A stretch of DNA of 64,000 nucleotides from Flavobacteriales bacterium (lineage in GTDB: Bacteria > Bacteroidota > Bacteroidia > Flavobacteriales_G > Salibacteraceae). A program made the translations under genes and the position numbers. Under the pieces are notes generated by a model, which had not been told where the DNA came from, searched no databases, and worked only from the letters and a program-made list of their open reading frames with translations. The stretch's first letter is position 1; every line of letters begins with the position of its first letter. The DNA is taken from the NCBI GenBank assembly GCA_018660685.1, contig JABJJW010000023.1, positions 62,001 to 126,000 of the forward strand, written 5' to 3'. Below, in pieces: positions 1-8,078 of this stretch.

Positions 1-171
1 TTCAGCGTAGCTGACAGCATGATTACAAACTTCCACGTTCCAGAATCGACATTGTTGATGATGGTCTCTGCCTTTGGAGGTTACGACTTGATGATGGAAG
101 CATATCAAACAGCCATCAAAGAGAAGTATCGGTTCTTCAGTTATGGAGACGCGATGCTCATCATTACCTAA
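1..171 (+). CDS. queA: S-adenosylmethionine:tRNA ribosyltransferase-isomerase QueA, C-terminal end (partial)
   Basis: Only the last 56 codons lie in the window; the gene begins upstream. The visible residues [12 protein letters not shown] and the ending [14 protein letters not shown] are the signature C-terminus of QueA, which transfers and rearranges the ribosyl group of S-adenosylmethionine onto 7-aminomethyl-7-deazaguanine in tRNA to give epoxyqueuosine (queuosine pathway, cytosol). The stop codon (169-171) is 5 bases before the ispD start, so the two genes are probably cotranscribed. The assignment rests on this conserved tail only. Confidence 0.9.
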   Translation, partial: FSVADSMITNFHVPESTLLMMVSAFGGYDLMMEAYQTAIKEKYRFFSYGDAMLIIT

Positions 172-176
172 TCCGC

Positions 177-851
177 GTGGATAGACATGTCGTAATCGTT
201 GCAGGAGGAAAAGGAAGTCGCATGCGAAGCGAGCTTCCTAAACAATTTCTTCTTCTGCTCGAAGTGCCTATTCTCATGCATACCGTCGAACGATTCGTAC
301 ATGCGTTCGAGGACATCAATATCATTGTCGTTCTTCCCAGTGATCAAGTCAAGGCTTGGGAAAATCTATGCCTCCAGATGGATTTTGACATTCCACACAA
401 AGTTGTTGCCGGAGGAGAAACTCGCTATGCCTCTGTCACAAATGGACTGAACTCCTGTGAAGGATCTGGCGTAGTAGCAATTCATGATGGGGTTAGGCCT
501 CTATTAAGCCCTGGCTTCATTCAAAAATGCATGAATCACGCAGAAAAGAACGGTTCCGCCATTCCTGTTCTTCCGATTAAGCAGAGTTTAAGAATGGTAG
601 AAGAATCCGGAAGTTCTGCAATTGATCGAAAGGGGATTCACACCGTCCAGACACCGCAGTGTTTTCATTTGGATGAGCTGAAGTCCTGCTACGCTCAAGA
701 TTACAATCCAACATTCACAGACGACGCGACTGTCTATGAAGCTGCTGGCAAATCAGTGTCTCTTGTAGAAGGAGAAGAGAGCAACCTCAAGATTACCACG
801 CCCATTGACATCAAAATTGCGCAGACGATTCTGAAGAAGTCTAAGCGTTGA
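177..851 (+). CDS. ispD: 2-C-methyl-D-erythritol 4-phosphate cytidylyltransferase
   Basis: 224 residues, the normal size for IspD. It couples CTP to methylerythritol phosphate in the non-mevalonate isoprenoid pathway. The N-terminal nucleotide-binding loop is clear (AGGKGSRM at residues 9-16, then PKQF at 21-24), followed by IHDGVRP near residue 102 and the TDDA motif near 186, all typical of the family. The start is GTG at 177; no Shine-Dalgarno site is visible, as usual in Bacteroidota. It sits directly after queA. Together with the polyprenyl synthetase at 3424 it marks an isoprenoid neighbourhood. Confidence 0.95.
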   Translation: MDRHVVIVAGGKGSRMRSELPKQFLLLLEVPILMHTVERFVHAFEDINIIVVLPSDQVKAWENLCLQMDFDIPHKVVAGGETRYASVTNGLNSCEGSGVVAIHDGVRPLLSPGFIQKCMNHAEKNGSAIPVLPIKQSLRMVEESGSSAIDRKGIHTVQTPQCFHLDELKSCYAQDYNPTFTDDATVYEAAGKSVSLVEGEESNLKITTPIDIKIAQTILKKSKR

Positions 852-854
852 GCC

Positions 855-862
855 TACCTTTG
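855..862 (+). promoter_or_regulatory. Possible -7 element before rlmN
   Basis: TACCTTTG matches the Bacteroidota -7 consensus TAnnTTTG exactly. It ends only 4 bases before the rlmN ATG at 867, so if used the transcript would start at or next to the start codon (leaderless). No good -33 TTG at 19-21 bases spacing is seen, so this is weak. Confidence 0.25.
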
Positions 863-866
863 AGTA

Positions 867-1928
867 ATGTCCTCTCCAAAGCGCAACATACGCTCCTTAA
901 GCACTGAAGAACTAATCGAGTTTTTCAAGGAGATAAATCAACCCAAATTTCGAGCAAGTCAAGTGGAGCAATGGCTTTGGCAGAAACATGCCAAGACCTT
1001 TGACTTGATGACCAATCTTCCTGTCGAAACTCGTGCTGCACTCGAGGAGCATTTCACAGTTCATGCGGTTGAAATAGCTGAAGAACAGGTAAGCAGTGAC
1101 GGAACGATTAAATGTGCGTTCAAACTTCACGAAGGAAAGGTTGTCGAGGGCGTTCTCATTCCGGCGAATGATCGAATGACCGCCTGCATTTCTTCTCAAG
1201 TGGGGTGCAGTCTAGCTTGTAAATTCTGCGCTACCGGACGATTGAAGCGAATGCGAAACTTGGAGCCTGACGAAATCTTCGATCAGGTTGTTGCCATTAA
1301 GGATGTTGCTCGCAGGCATTATGACAAACCGCTGACGAACATTGTCTATATGGGCATGGGAGAACCATTGTTGAATTATAAGAACGTGGTCACGTCCATC
1401 GATCGGATCAGCGCCGACTTCGGTTTAGGAATGTCCCCGAAACGAATTACACTTTCCACTGCTGGAATCTCGAAAATGATTCATCGAATGGGCGACGAAA
1501 AAGTGAAATTTAGATTGGCACTTTCACTGCACGCTGCGAATGATGAAAAGCGTAGTAAAATCATGCCCATCAATGAACAAAACAGCCTTGATAGCCTGAT
1601 TGATTCTATGAATCACTTTTACCATGCCACAGGAAATCGAGTGACATATGAATACATCATTTTCAAAGACTTCAATGATTCTATTGAGGATGCCGATGAG
1701 CTGGCCGCCTTCGTCCGCAAGGCACCTGGAAGAGTAAACATCATTGAATACAATCCGATTGACGATGGTGAATTTGAGCAAGCTTCACCTGAAAAAGTGG
1801 ATGCATTTGCTGCGCACCTCGAGCGAAAAAGAGTGATCGTCAACATCCGTCGAAGTAGAGGAAAGGACATTGATGCTGCTTGCGGCCAGCTAGCCAATAA
1901 AAACGAAATCGCCACCAGTGCGGCTTAA
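867..1928 (+). CDS. rlmN: 23S rRNA (adenine-2503-C2)-methyltransferase RlmN (dual-specificity tRNA/rRNA)
   Basis: 353-residue radical SAM enzyme that methylates C2 of A2503 in 23S rRNA (and A37 of some tRNAs in the family). The iron-sulphur motif CSLACKFC places the three ligand cysteines at 114, 118 and 121, preceded by ISSQVGC. The GMGEPLLN segment follows near residue 165. The second catalytic cysteine of the family is present near the C-terminus (C339 in AACGQLA). The N-terminal helical RNA-binding part (residues 1-90) is typical. Its last codons overlap the GTG start of the next gene by 11 bases, suggesting translational coupling. Confidence 0.95.
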   Translation: MSSPKRNIRSLSTEELIEFFKEINQPKFRASQVEQWLWQKHAKTFDLMTNLPVETRAALEEHFTVHAVEIAEEQVSSDGTIKCAFKLHEGKVVEGVLIPANDRMTACISSQVGCSLACKFCATGRLKRMRNLEPDEIFDQVVAIKDVARRHYDKPLTNIVYMGMGEPLLNYKNVVTSIDRISADFGLGMSPKRITLSTAGISKMIHRMGDEKVKFRLALSLHAANDEKRSKIMPINEQNSLDSLIDSMNHFYHATGNRVTYEYIIFKDFNDSIEDADELAAFVRKAPGRVNIIEYNPIDDGEFEQASPEKVDAFAAHLERKRVIVNIRRSRGKDIDAACGQLANKNEIATSAA

Positions 1929-3405
1929 TTTCTTCATACTCATATTTTGCCTGGTCTCAATTAATTCCGTGAACGGACAGTACGTAGAAGCAATCAACTG
2001 GTCCCAAGAAGTCACCGTTGACAAAGGAGAAAAAGTATTGGACCTGTTTGTCGTCAACGATTCGAACGCAGGGATTTTGGTGGAGTCCGTTTCAGGTATA
2101 TCAACTGTAGTCTTTGCCCCCGAACCCGAGCGAATTAACTTGACCACCGATGCATGTTGCTCGGTATATCGGCATTTCGTCAGAGGTGATGTTCTTTCTG
2201 TCTTTACTCGAGTAAATGTGGAGATTGGCGCTTCGCGCCGATTCAGCCAATACGTCTTCAATGCTGACTCGGTTGAGTTACAATCGAGCTACGACTTTGG
2301 TTTGGGTCATAGCGCAGGTTCCCAAGCAAAGCCGACCTTCTCCTATGTTAGTCCAAATAGCGAATATGCAATGGCCTGCCAGCAATCGCCATTCAAACGG
2401 AGCGTAAAAGCCTCCATTAAACTCATTCTCTTTGACGACAAAGAGCAGATCGATGCTAACATTCCAACGGATTTTTCTGGAGATGATTTTGAGATTCTCG
2501 GAGCCTCAATTGATGACAATAAGCAGGTCTATATCGTGGCAAAAACGGGAATTAAACTCAATAGTCCATTCAGAAGGAAGCATCTTCTGCTCAGCTATAA
2601 TCACGCAGAACAAAAGCTCACGGAATTCGACTTGAGTTCAGACAAACTGTTCATTCAAGATCTCCTCATTCGGACAAATTCAGAAGGAATTGAATTGGCA
2701 AGTCTTTACACTGTTGAACCGCTGGAAGAGACCTACTCGGATGGGTATGTTTACATCAAAACTGATCCGATCGGTGAAAATCTGATTGATCGCCGAATCA
2801 GGACCTTCAGTTCTGAGATGATTGCCTCCCATCGCTCCGTTGATGACAAGAAGTCTGGAATCGAACATGTTTTTCTTGATGGAATCTTCACCGTAGAAGG
2901 CGAACCTTTAGTGACATTCGAAAGGCGATTTCAAGACCAAGTATGTACGACTGACCCGAGGACAGGAATAGTTTCCTGCACAGACATGTTTTATTTCAAG
3001 GGAGTTTCAATTGAAACTCCTCGTGATAGAATGATTTCATACACCATTCAGCGAAATCAGGTAGATGTTGATCGCCTCTCGGCTTACTCAACACACGCTT
3101 GGACCTCCACCTCTGAAGGACAGATGATCTTTTATAACGATCACTTCAAAAACCAAAACCAAGAGGGCGAACGCATGATGAATAATGCATCTCGATCCGC
3201 TCTTCGATTTGTCTACGTCGATCATAGAGGATTTAGTCATACAGGAGTATTGACTGAAGAGAAACAAAATGATTTTGTATTCGTCCCCATGGTTGGAATT
3301 GAAACCAGCGGAAATTGGGCATTTCTTATCGCTAAAGACGGACGTGAGCATAGAATTGGAAAGCTCAATTTGAACGAGCTCTTGCCTCGACCTAAGGGTA
3401 ACTAA
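1918..3405 (+). CDS. Secreted protein of unknown function
   Basis: 495 residues starting at GTG 1918, inside the end of rlmN. A clear signal peptide (residues 1-20, hydrophobic FFILIFCLVSI, then VNG before Q21) predicts export. The mature part is rich in beta-strand-like alternation with segments such as LLLSYNHAEQKLTEFDL and GEPLVTFERRF, resembling propeller-type secreted proteins of Bacteroidota, but I recognise no family and no catalytic motif. There is no C-terminal T9SS sorting signature. Two cysteines adjacent at about residue 79 and a pair near 342-352 could form disulphides. A 20-bp perfect palindrome lies in the coding sequence at 3001-3020. Function unknown. Confidence 0.75.
   Translation: MRLNFFILIFCLVSINSVNGQYVEAINWSQEVTVDKGEKVLDLFVVNDSNAGILVESVSGISTVVFAPEPERINLTTDACCSVYRHFVRGDVLSVFTRVNVEIGASRRFSQYVFNADSVELQSSYDFGLGHSAGSQAKPTFSYVSPNSEYAMACQQSPFKRSVKASIKLILFDDKEQIDANIPTDFSGDDFEILGASIDDNKQVYIVAKTGIKLNSPFRRKHLLLSYNHAEQKLTEFDLSSDKLFIQDLLIRTNSEGIELASLYTVEPLEETYSDGYVYIKTDPIGENLIDRRIRTFSSEMIASHRSVDDKKSGIEHVFLDGIFTVEGEPLVTFERRFQDQVCTTDPRTGIVSCTDMFYFKGVSIETPRDRMISYTIQRNQVDVDRLSAYSTHAWTSTSEGQMIFYNDHFKNQNQEGERMMNNASRSALRFVYVDHRGFSHTGVLTEEKQNDFVFVPMVGIETSGNWAFLIAKDGREHRIGKLNLNELLPRPKGN
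3001..3020. repeat. 20-bp perfect palindrome inside the 1918-3405 gene
   Basis: Two 10-base arms (3001-3010 and 3011-3020) are exact reverse complements with no spacer. It encodes GVSIETP in the secreted protein. It could be chance at this length, so no function is claimed. Confidence 0.9.
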
Positions 3406-3410
3406 AGTCG

Positions 3411-3418
3411 TAAGTTTG
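3411..3418 (+). promoter_or_regulatory. Possible -7 element before polyprenyl synthetase
   Basis: TAAGTTTG is an exact match to the Bacteroidota -7 consensus. It ends 5 bases before the TTG start codon at 3424, the same unusual proximity seen at rlmN. A TTG at 3382-3384 is 26 bases upstream, longer than usual spacing, so the call is tentative. Confidence 0.3.
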
Positions 3419-3423
3419 GATCA

Positions 3424-4398
3424 TTGAATGTAGTTGAAAGCATCAAGGCTCCTATTGCGGAGGACATGAAACTTTTTGAAGAGAAGTTCCGCGCTTCTAT
3501 GAAAAGTTCCGTGCCTCTTCTAGATCGCATTACCCACTATATTGTCAAGCGTAAGGGAAAGCAGATCAGACCGATGTTTGTTTTTCTCTCTGCCAAGATC
3601 TTCGGTGAAATCACGGAAAGTACACATCGCGGCGCATCGCTGATTGAGTTGCTACACACAGCAACATTGGTTCATGACGATGTAGTCGACAATGCCTTCG
3701 AACGTCGTGGGTTCTTCTCGATCAATGCTCTTTGGAAGAATAAAATTGCCGTGCTCGTCGGTGACTACTTACTCTCGAGGGGCCTTCTTCTGGCCATTCG
3801 CAATAAGGAGTTTAAGCAACTAGAAATTGTTTCCACTGCTGTTGAAGAGATGAGTGAGGGTGAATTGCTGCAGATTGAAAAAAGCAGAGGCGTTAATCTG
3901 AATGAAGAAATATATTTTGAAATAATCCGTCAAAAGACCGCAACACTCATTGCAAGTTGCTGTGCTTGCGGGGCTGCTTCAGCTGGTTGTGACGATGAGA
4001 TGATCGAAAGAATGAGGATGATCGGAGAGAAAATTGGGGTCGCTTTTCAAATAAAAGATGATCTATTCGACTACGGTCTTGGAGGGAAAATTGGAAAACC
4101 CACAGGCATCGACATAAAAGAGAAGAAAAGTACTCTTCCTCTAATTTACGCTCTGAATCATTCCGCAAATGGCGAGAAACGAGCCATGCTGCGCATCGTA
4201 AAAAAGGATAACAAGAAAAAGGCTGAGATTGACAAAGTCATTCAATACGTCTTGGACAGTGGAGGAATTGAATATGCTGACCAGAAAATGAGGGCACTTT
4301 CATCAGAAGCCAGAACTGAAATCCTGAAATTGCCAGCTGGTGAAGCGCGGGATTCACTGTTAGCGCTGGTAGAATTCACAATAAATCGAGAAAAGTAG
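3424..4398 (+). CDS. Polyprenyl diphosphate synthetase (octaprenyl/solanesyl-type)
   Basis: 324 residues. All-trans prenyltransferase that condenses isopentenyl diphosphate with allylic diphosphates; in Bacteroidota this gene usually makes the menaquinone side chain (inferred). The first aspartate-rich motif is HDDVVDNAFERRG (D85, D86, D89) and the second is KDDLFDYG near residue 212, with the family motif GKQIRP near residue 40. The best start is TTG at 3424, because an ATG reading is blocked by an immediate stop. It ends the queA-ispD-rlmN gene run and shares the isoprenoid theme with ispD. Confidence 0.9.
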   Translation: MNVVESIKAPIAEDMKLFEEKFRASMKSSVPLLDRITHYIVKRKGKQIRPMFVFLSAKIFGEITESTHRGASLIELLHTATLVHDDVVDNAFERRGFFSINALWKNKIAVLVGDYLLSRGLLLAIRNKEFKQLEIVSTAVEEMSEGELLQIEKSRGVNLNEEIYFEIIRQKTATLIASCCACGAASAGCDDEMIERMRMIGEKIGVAFQIKDDLFDYGLGGKIGKPTGIDIKEKKSTLPLIYALNHSANGEKRAMLRIVKKDNKKKAEIDKVIQYVLDSGGIEYADQKMRALSSEARTEILKLPAGEARDSLLALVEFTINREK

Positions 4399-4432
4399 AT
4401 CGTTGATTTTCCCGACTAATCGAATGAAGGCT

Positions 4433-4440
4433 TAGCTTTG
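4433..4440 (+). promoter_or_regulatory. Probable -7 promoter element before small lipoprotein
   Basis: TAGCTTTG matches TAnnTTTG and lies 21 bases before the ATG at 4462, giving a leader of roughly 15 bases that is A-rich (GAGGAAATAAA). The -33 region holds a TTTTC stretch (4407-4411) rather than a clear TTG. Confidence 0.4.
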
Positions 4441-4461
4441 GAGGAAATAAACCATTAGATT

Positions 4462-4692
4462 ATGAAGCGAATAAATCTACTTTTTGCTGCCGTTGCACTT
4501 TTCGGCATGATTTCACTTAATTCTTGTAGCAAATGTCAGACATGCAGTGATTGTCCAGATGACATCACTCTTTATGATGATGCTGGAAACGAAGTTTCTG
4601 AAACTGAAGTTTGCGAAGATGACGCAGCTAGCAAGGAAGAATTTGATCAAGGTATCGCGCTTATCGAAGCGTTTGGATGTACTTGTAAGTAA
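4462..4692 (+). CDS. Small cysteine-rich lipoprotein of unknown function
   Basis: 76 residues. Residues 1-21 form a lipoprotein signal and LNSC (C22) is a lipobox-like cleavage site, so the product is predicted to be lipid-anchored. The mature protein is acidic and contains a short-spaced cysteine run C22, C25, C28, C31, plus C51 and the terminal CTC pair (C73, C75), seven in all. The spacing C-x2-C-x2-C-x2-C suggests metal binding or disulphides, but no family was recognised. It is a single-gene unit with its own promoter-like element and a strong terminator. Confidence 0.8.
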   Translation: MKRINLLFAAVALFGMISLNSCSKCQTCSDCPDDITLYDDAGNEVSETEVCEDDAASKEEFDQGIALIEAFGCTCK

Positions 4693-4715
4693 TATCTACC
4701 TTTTTGAGAATTATG

Positions 4716-4740
4716 AACCCGGTCTAGTACCGGGTTTTTT
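4716..4740 (+). terminator. Rho-independent terminator
   Basis: A perfect 8-bp stem (4716-4723 with 4729-4736), 5-base loop, followed by a T run to 4740. It ends the small lipoprotein transcript and lies against the stop codon of the convergent acyl-CoA dehydrogenase. Confidence 0.9.
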
Positions 4741-5923
4741 ATTTAAAGGCGTTTTCACCCGTAATGTCCATCCCTGTGATCAACAGGTGAATGTCATGGG
4801 TTCCTTCATAGGTAACGACTGATTCGAGGTTCATCATATGGCGCATGATAGGGTACTCATCCGTTATTCCCATCGCACCATGAATTTGTCTTGCCTCTCT
4901 GGCAATTTGTAGCGCGATTTCAACGCTATTTCTTTTTGCCATGGATATTTGGGCGCTCGTAGCCTTTCCCTCATTCTTCAATTGCCCAAGCCTGTGAACC
5001 ATCAACTGAGCCTTGGTGATTTCAGTGACCATTTCGGCGAGCTTTTTTTGCTGCAATTGGAAACCGGCAATCGGTTTGTCGAATTGCCTTCTCTCTTTAG
5101 CATAGCGGAGGGCGCTATCATAGCAATCCATCGCTGCGCCTACAGCTCCCCACGAAATTCCATATCTGGCTGAATCCAAGCATCCAAGAGGAGCTCCGAG
5201 CCCGGACTTATTGGGTAGAATATTTTCTTTTGGAACGCGAACATTGTCAAAAACCAATTCGCCAGTATCAGAGGCTCTTAGCGACCATTTACCGTGCATG
5301 GTTGGGGTCGAGAACCCTTCCATTCCTCTCTCTACAATCAAACCGTGGATTCTCCCAGCTTCGTCTTTAGCCCACACAATTGCGATGTCCGCAAACGGTG
5401 AATTAGAGATCCACATTTTAGCTCCGTTCAAAATGACGTCATCTCCGTCTTCTACAAAATTTGACGTCATGCCGCCTGGGTTGGATCCGTGATCGGGTTC
5501 GGTAAGCCCAAAGCAACCGATCATCTCCCCTGTTGCGAGCTTGGGTAAATATTTTTGTTTTTGATCTTCAGATCCGTACTGCCAAATAGGGTACATGACC
5601 AAGCTGCTTTGAACAGACGCGGTTGACCGGAGGCCACTGTCACATCGCTCCAGTTCTTGCATGATCAAACCATAGGAAATATGGTCCAATCCAGGACCAC
5701 CATATTCCTCTGGGATATACGGACCAAAAGCGCCAATTTCTCCAAGACCTTTAAGCAAGTGTCTTGGGAACTCGCCTGCGGCGAATGCCTCTTCAATGAT
5801 GGGAGAAACTTCTTTCTTAACCCAAGCCCGAGCTGTATCCCGAATGAGCTTATGTTCTTCGGTTAAAACATCGTCTAAATCGTAATAATCAACTCCTTGA
5901 AATCGGTCTTCTCTGTTAGCCAT
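4739..5923 (-). CDS. Glutaryl-CoA dehydrogenase (acyl-CoA dehydrogenase family)
   Basis: 394 residues from the ATG at 5923. FAD enzyme that oxidises and decarboxylates glutaryl-CoA to crotonyl-CoA in lysine/tryptophan breakdown. The acyl-CoA dehydrogenase core is complete (FGLTEPDHGSNPGG, KMWISNSP, RQFDKPIAGFQ). Two features point to the glutaryl-CoA subfamily: RSTASVQSSLVM, which carries the substrate arginine, and YEGTHDIH with catalytic base E373. The frame stays open 62 codons further upstream, but that part would overlap the oppositely oriented gene at 5967 and shows no family similarity, so the internal ATG is chosen. Close relatives acting on other short acyl-CoAs remain possible. Confidence 0.88.
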   Translation of the reverse strand: MANREDRFQGVDYYDLDDVLTEEHKLIRDTARAWVKKEVSPIIEEAFAAGEFPRHLLKGLGEIGAFGPYIPEEYGGPGLDHISYGLIMQELERCDSGLRSTASVQSSLVMYPIWQYGSEDQKQKYLPKLATGEMIGCFGLTEPDHGSNPGGMTSNFVEDGDDVILNGAKMWISNSPFADIAIVWAKDEAGRIHGLIVERGMEGFSTPTMHGKWSLRASDTGELVFDNVRVPKENILPNKSGLGAPLGCLDSARYGISWGAVGAAMDCYDSALRYAKERRQFDKPIAGFQLQQKKLAEMVTEITKAQLMVHRLGQLKNEGKATSAQISMAKRNSVEIALQIAREARQIHGAMGITDEYPIMRHMMNLESVVTYEGTHDIHLLITGMDITGENAFK

Positions 5924-5966
5924 ATTCAGAATACTGAGCGTGCGAAGGTAGGAGATTGTTCTTCCT

Positions 5967-6662
5967 GTGCCAGCTCTTATTAGCTTTGTCCTGCCTATGA
6001 TAGAAGTTCCAGCACAATCGAATACCATTGAGTTCATCATGCTGGGAATCTTACTCATTTCAATAGGGTTCATACGGCAAAGTGAAGGTGCTCGTATGTC
6101 TCTTTTCATTCGGTCATTTGTGAATGAGTCACTCGCCTCTCAACAGATTAGACAGGAGAGGTCATTCAACCGCATGGCAATTCCGGTATTCATCATTTCA
6201 GGCTTCAGCGTCAGTCTATTCGTTGCTCAGATTGCAATTCAAAGTGATCGATTCGAAGGCACACATTTTTTGACCGCCTTCATCGCCGTATTCGCAAGTT
6301 TGTCTGTTCTGAGTGCAGGCAGGTTTGCAATCTATTCAGGAATTTCTTGGTTGTTCAATCTAGATAAGCTGATGAGCATTTTTTCCTTCAATTGGCTGCT
6401 GAATGTATTCATCCTTGCCTTGGCACTCATCCCGATTTCTGCGTTTATCGCGTTTGGTCCAAAGGGATGGGAATATGTCCTTGTTCAATCAGGATTGATG
6501 TTGCTGATTGGCTTTTACATCCTAAGAGCGGTGCGTATGTTCTCCATAGTTCGAAAGTCCTTTAAGGTCCCTTTGGTGTACAATCTTTTCTACCTTTGCA
6601 CGCTCGAATTATTGCCTTTAGTCATTGTGATTTCGGCAATTTCGAAACAAGGATTAGGATAA
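5967..6662 (+). CDS. DUF4271 integral membrane protein
   Basis: 231 residues beginning at GTG 5967; an ATG at 5997 is an equally plausible start. There are about five hydrophobic segments (for example IEFIMLGILLISIGF, IPVFIISGFSVSLFVAQI, LLNVFILALALIPISAFIAF and a C-terminal pair). This matches the DUF4271 family, a Bacteroidota-specific inner-membrane protein that is usually encoded immediately upstream of uroporphyrinogen-III synthase, as here. Function is not established. It may be transcribed divergently from the acyl-CoA dehydrogenase, with 43 bases between the start codons. Confidence 0.8.
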   Translation: MPALISFVLPMIEVPAQSNTIEFIMLGILLISIGFIRQSEGARMSLFIRSFVNESLASQQIRQERSFNRMAIPVFIISGFSVSLFVAQIAIQSDRFEGTHFLTAFIAVFASLSVLSAGRFAIYSGISWLFNLDKLMSIFSFNWLLNVFILALALIPISAFIAFGPKGWEYVLVQSGLMLLIGFYILRAVRMFSIVRKSFKVPLVYNLFYLCTLELLPLVIVISAISKQGLG

Positions 6663-6683
6663 ACCTCAAGTCAGGATCTAGAT

Positions 6684-7451
6684 ATGGGCACGGAAACGAA
6701 GAACGCAAACAAGGTAAAAACCATTCTAGTAAGTCAGCCGAAGCCGGATGGAGAGAAATCTCCCTACTTCGATTTAGCTAAGAAGCAAAAATTAAAGATT
6801 GACTTCAGACCATTCATACACGTTGAGGGACTTACCGCTCAAGAATGGAGAAAGCAGAGAATTCAAATCCTCGATAATAGTGCGGTCATTTTCACGTCAA
6901 GAAACGCTGTGGACCACTTCTTCCGATTATGCGGAGAGACTCGTGTGACTGTTCCTGAGACCATGAAGTATTTCTGTATGTCAGAAGCCATCGCCTTCTA
7001 TTTACAGAAGTATGTTGTCTACAGAAAACGAAAGATTTTTGTTGGTGAACGCAAGTTCGCGGATTTAATGCCTCTCATAAAGAAGCACGGCAGTGAAGGA
7101 TTCTTATTGCCCTCTGCAGACAAGTTAAAAGAGGACATAACCAACCAACTGGAGGCCGCTGAGATCCGCTATACCCGAGGCATTTTCTACCGAACTGTGA
7201 TCAGTGACCTGAGCGACCTTGAAGACGTGAAGTATGACATGCTGGTCTTCTTCAGCCCAAGTGGAATCAAATCTTTATTCCACAATTTCCCAGAATTCAA
7301 GCAAGGAGAAACAAGAATTGCGGCCTATGGTGCCACTACGCACCAGGCAATTGCCGAGCACAAGCTAAGACTAGATTGCTCTGCACCAACACCTGAATTT
7401 CCTTCCATGACGGCTGCGATCAAGACCTATGTAAAAGAGGTCAACAAGTAA
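6684..7451 (+). CDS. hemD: Uroporphyrinogen-III synthase
   Basis: 255 residues, the usual HemD size. It cyclises hydroxymethylbilane into uroporphyrinogen III for haem synthesis. The two-lobed HemD pattern is visible: ILVSQPKPDG at the N-terminus, VIFTSRNAVDHFF near residue 70, a middle lobe with YRTVISD, then FFSPSGIKSLFHNFP and AAYGATTHQAIAEH near residue 210. The enzyme family is poorly conserved, so the call also leans on its position behind the DUF4271 gene, an arrangement common in Bacteroidota. Confidence 0.88.
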   Translation: MGTETKNANKVKTILVSQPKPDGEKSPYFDLAKKQKLKIDFRPFIHVEGLTAQEWRKQRIQILDNSAVIFTSRNAVDHFFRLCGETRVTVPETMKYFCMSEAIAFYLQKYVVYRKRKIFVGERKFADLMPLIKKHGSEGFLLPSADKLKEDITNQLEAAEIRYTRGIFYRTVISDLSDLEDVKYDMLVFFSPSGIKSLFHNFPEFKQGETRIAAYGATTHQAIAEHKLRLDCSAPTPEFPSMTAAIKTYVKEVNK

Positions 7452-7476
7452 TTCCCACTTTTGCGAGGAATTCGAA

Positions 7477-7866
7477 ATGATGAATTCCTTTCCTTCCATA
7501 GAACACCTCAAGCACAAGCGCTTATTCGATGAATTATTTTCATCGGGAAATCGCGCATTTAAACATCCAGTGATGGTGCTTTGGAAAGAAGACGATTTGT
7601 CTGAATCCGTTGCTATTCAGGCTGGTTTCAGTGTTCCTAAAAAGCACTTTAAAAAGGCAATTCAACGGAATAGAATCAAGCGAAGACTGCGCGAAGCTTA
7701 CCGGACTCAAAAAGCGCCATTTATCGATCGGTTGAATCTGTCTGGAAAACAGCTCACCATCCTATTCGTGGTGGTCAAGCCGGATAACATTTCTTATGAG
7801 GAGCTACAGCCTAAAATCCTCTTACTTTTACAAGGAATCGAGGACGCCGTATTCAATGCTGAGTAA
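7477..7866 (+). CDS. rnpA: Ribonuclease P protein component
   Basis: 129 residues. Small basic protein that binds RNase P RNA for tRNA 5' maturation. The diagnostic RNR motif is present ([17 protein letters not shown], residues 64-80), preceded by [11 protein letters not shown]. The rpmH gene that often precedes rnpA is not present here. The stop overlaps the yidD start by 11 bases, the classical rnpA-yidD arrangement. Confidence 0.95.
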   Translation: MMNSFPSIEHLKHKRLFDELFSSGNRAFKHPVMVLWKEDDLSESVAIQAGFSVPKKHFKKAIQRNRIKRRLREAYRTQKAPFIDRLNLSGKQLTILFVVVKPDNISYEELQPKILLLLQGIEDAVFNAE

Positions 7867-8068
7867 GCTTTTCATTTTATTTATTCGTTTTTACCAAGGG
7901 GCAATTTCGCCGATGTTCCCTGCAACTTGTCGCTACACTCCTACTTGTTCTGAATATGGCGTTCAAGCTATAATAAAGCACGGAGCACTAAAGGGAGGAT
8001 GGCTTGCGTTAAAAAGAATAGCTTCCTGTAATCCATTTGGAGGAAGTGGATATGACCCCGTTCCATAA
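7856..8068 (+). CDS. yidD: Membrane protein insertion efficiency factor YidD
   Basis: 70 residues from ATG 7856 inside the end of rnpA. YidD assists YidC-dependent insertion of inner-membrane proteins. The family core is plain: [23 protein letters not shown] followed by [24 protein letters not shown], with the three conserved cysteines. A longer upstream reading (from 7796) exists in the same frame but is not family-like. The protein is short, amphipathic and cytosolic/membrane associated. Confidence 0.96.
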   Translation: MLSKLFILFIRFYQGAISPMFPATCRYTPTCSEYGVQAIIKHGALKGGWLALKRIASCNPFGGSGYDPVP

Positions 8069-8078
8069 AGAGAGACCG

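Noticed and set aside
5924-6109. N-terminal extension of the acyl-CoA dehydrogenase frame
   Set aside because: It would overlap the opposite-strand DUF4271 gene, has no targeting signal and no family similarity; the internal ATG at 5923 gives the standard length.
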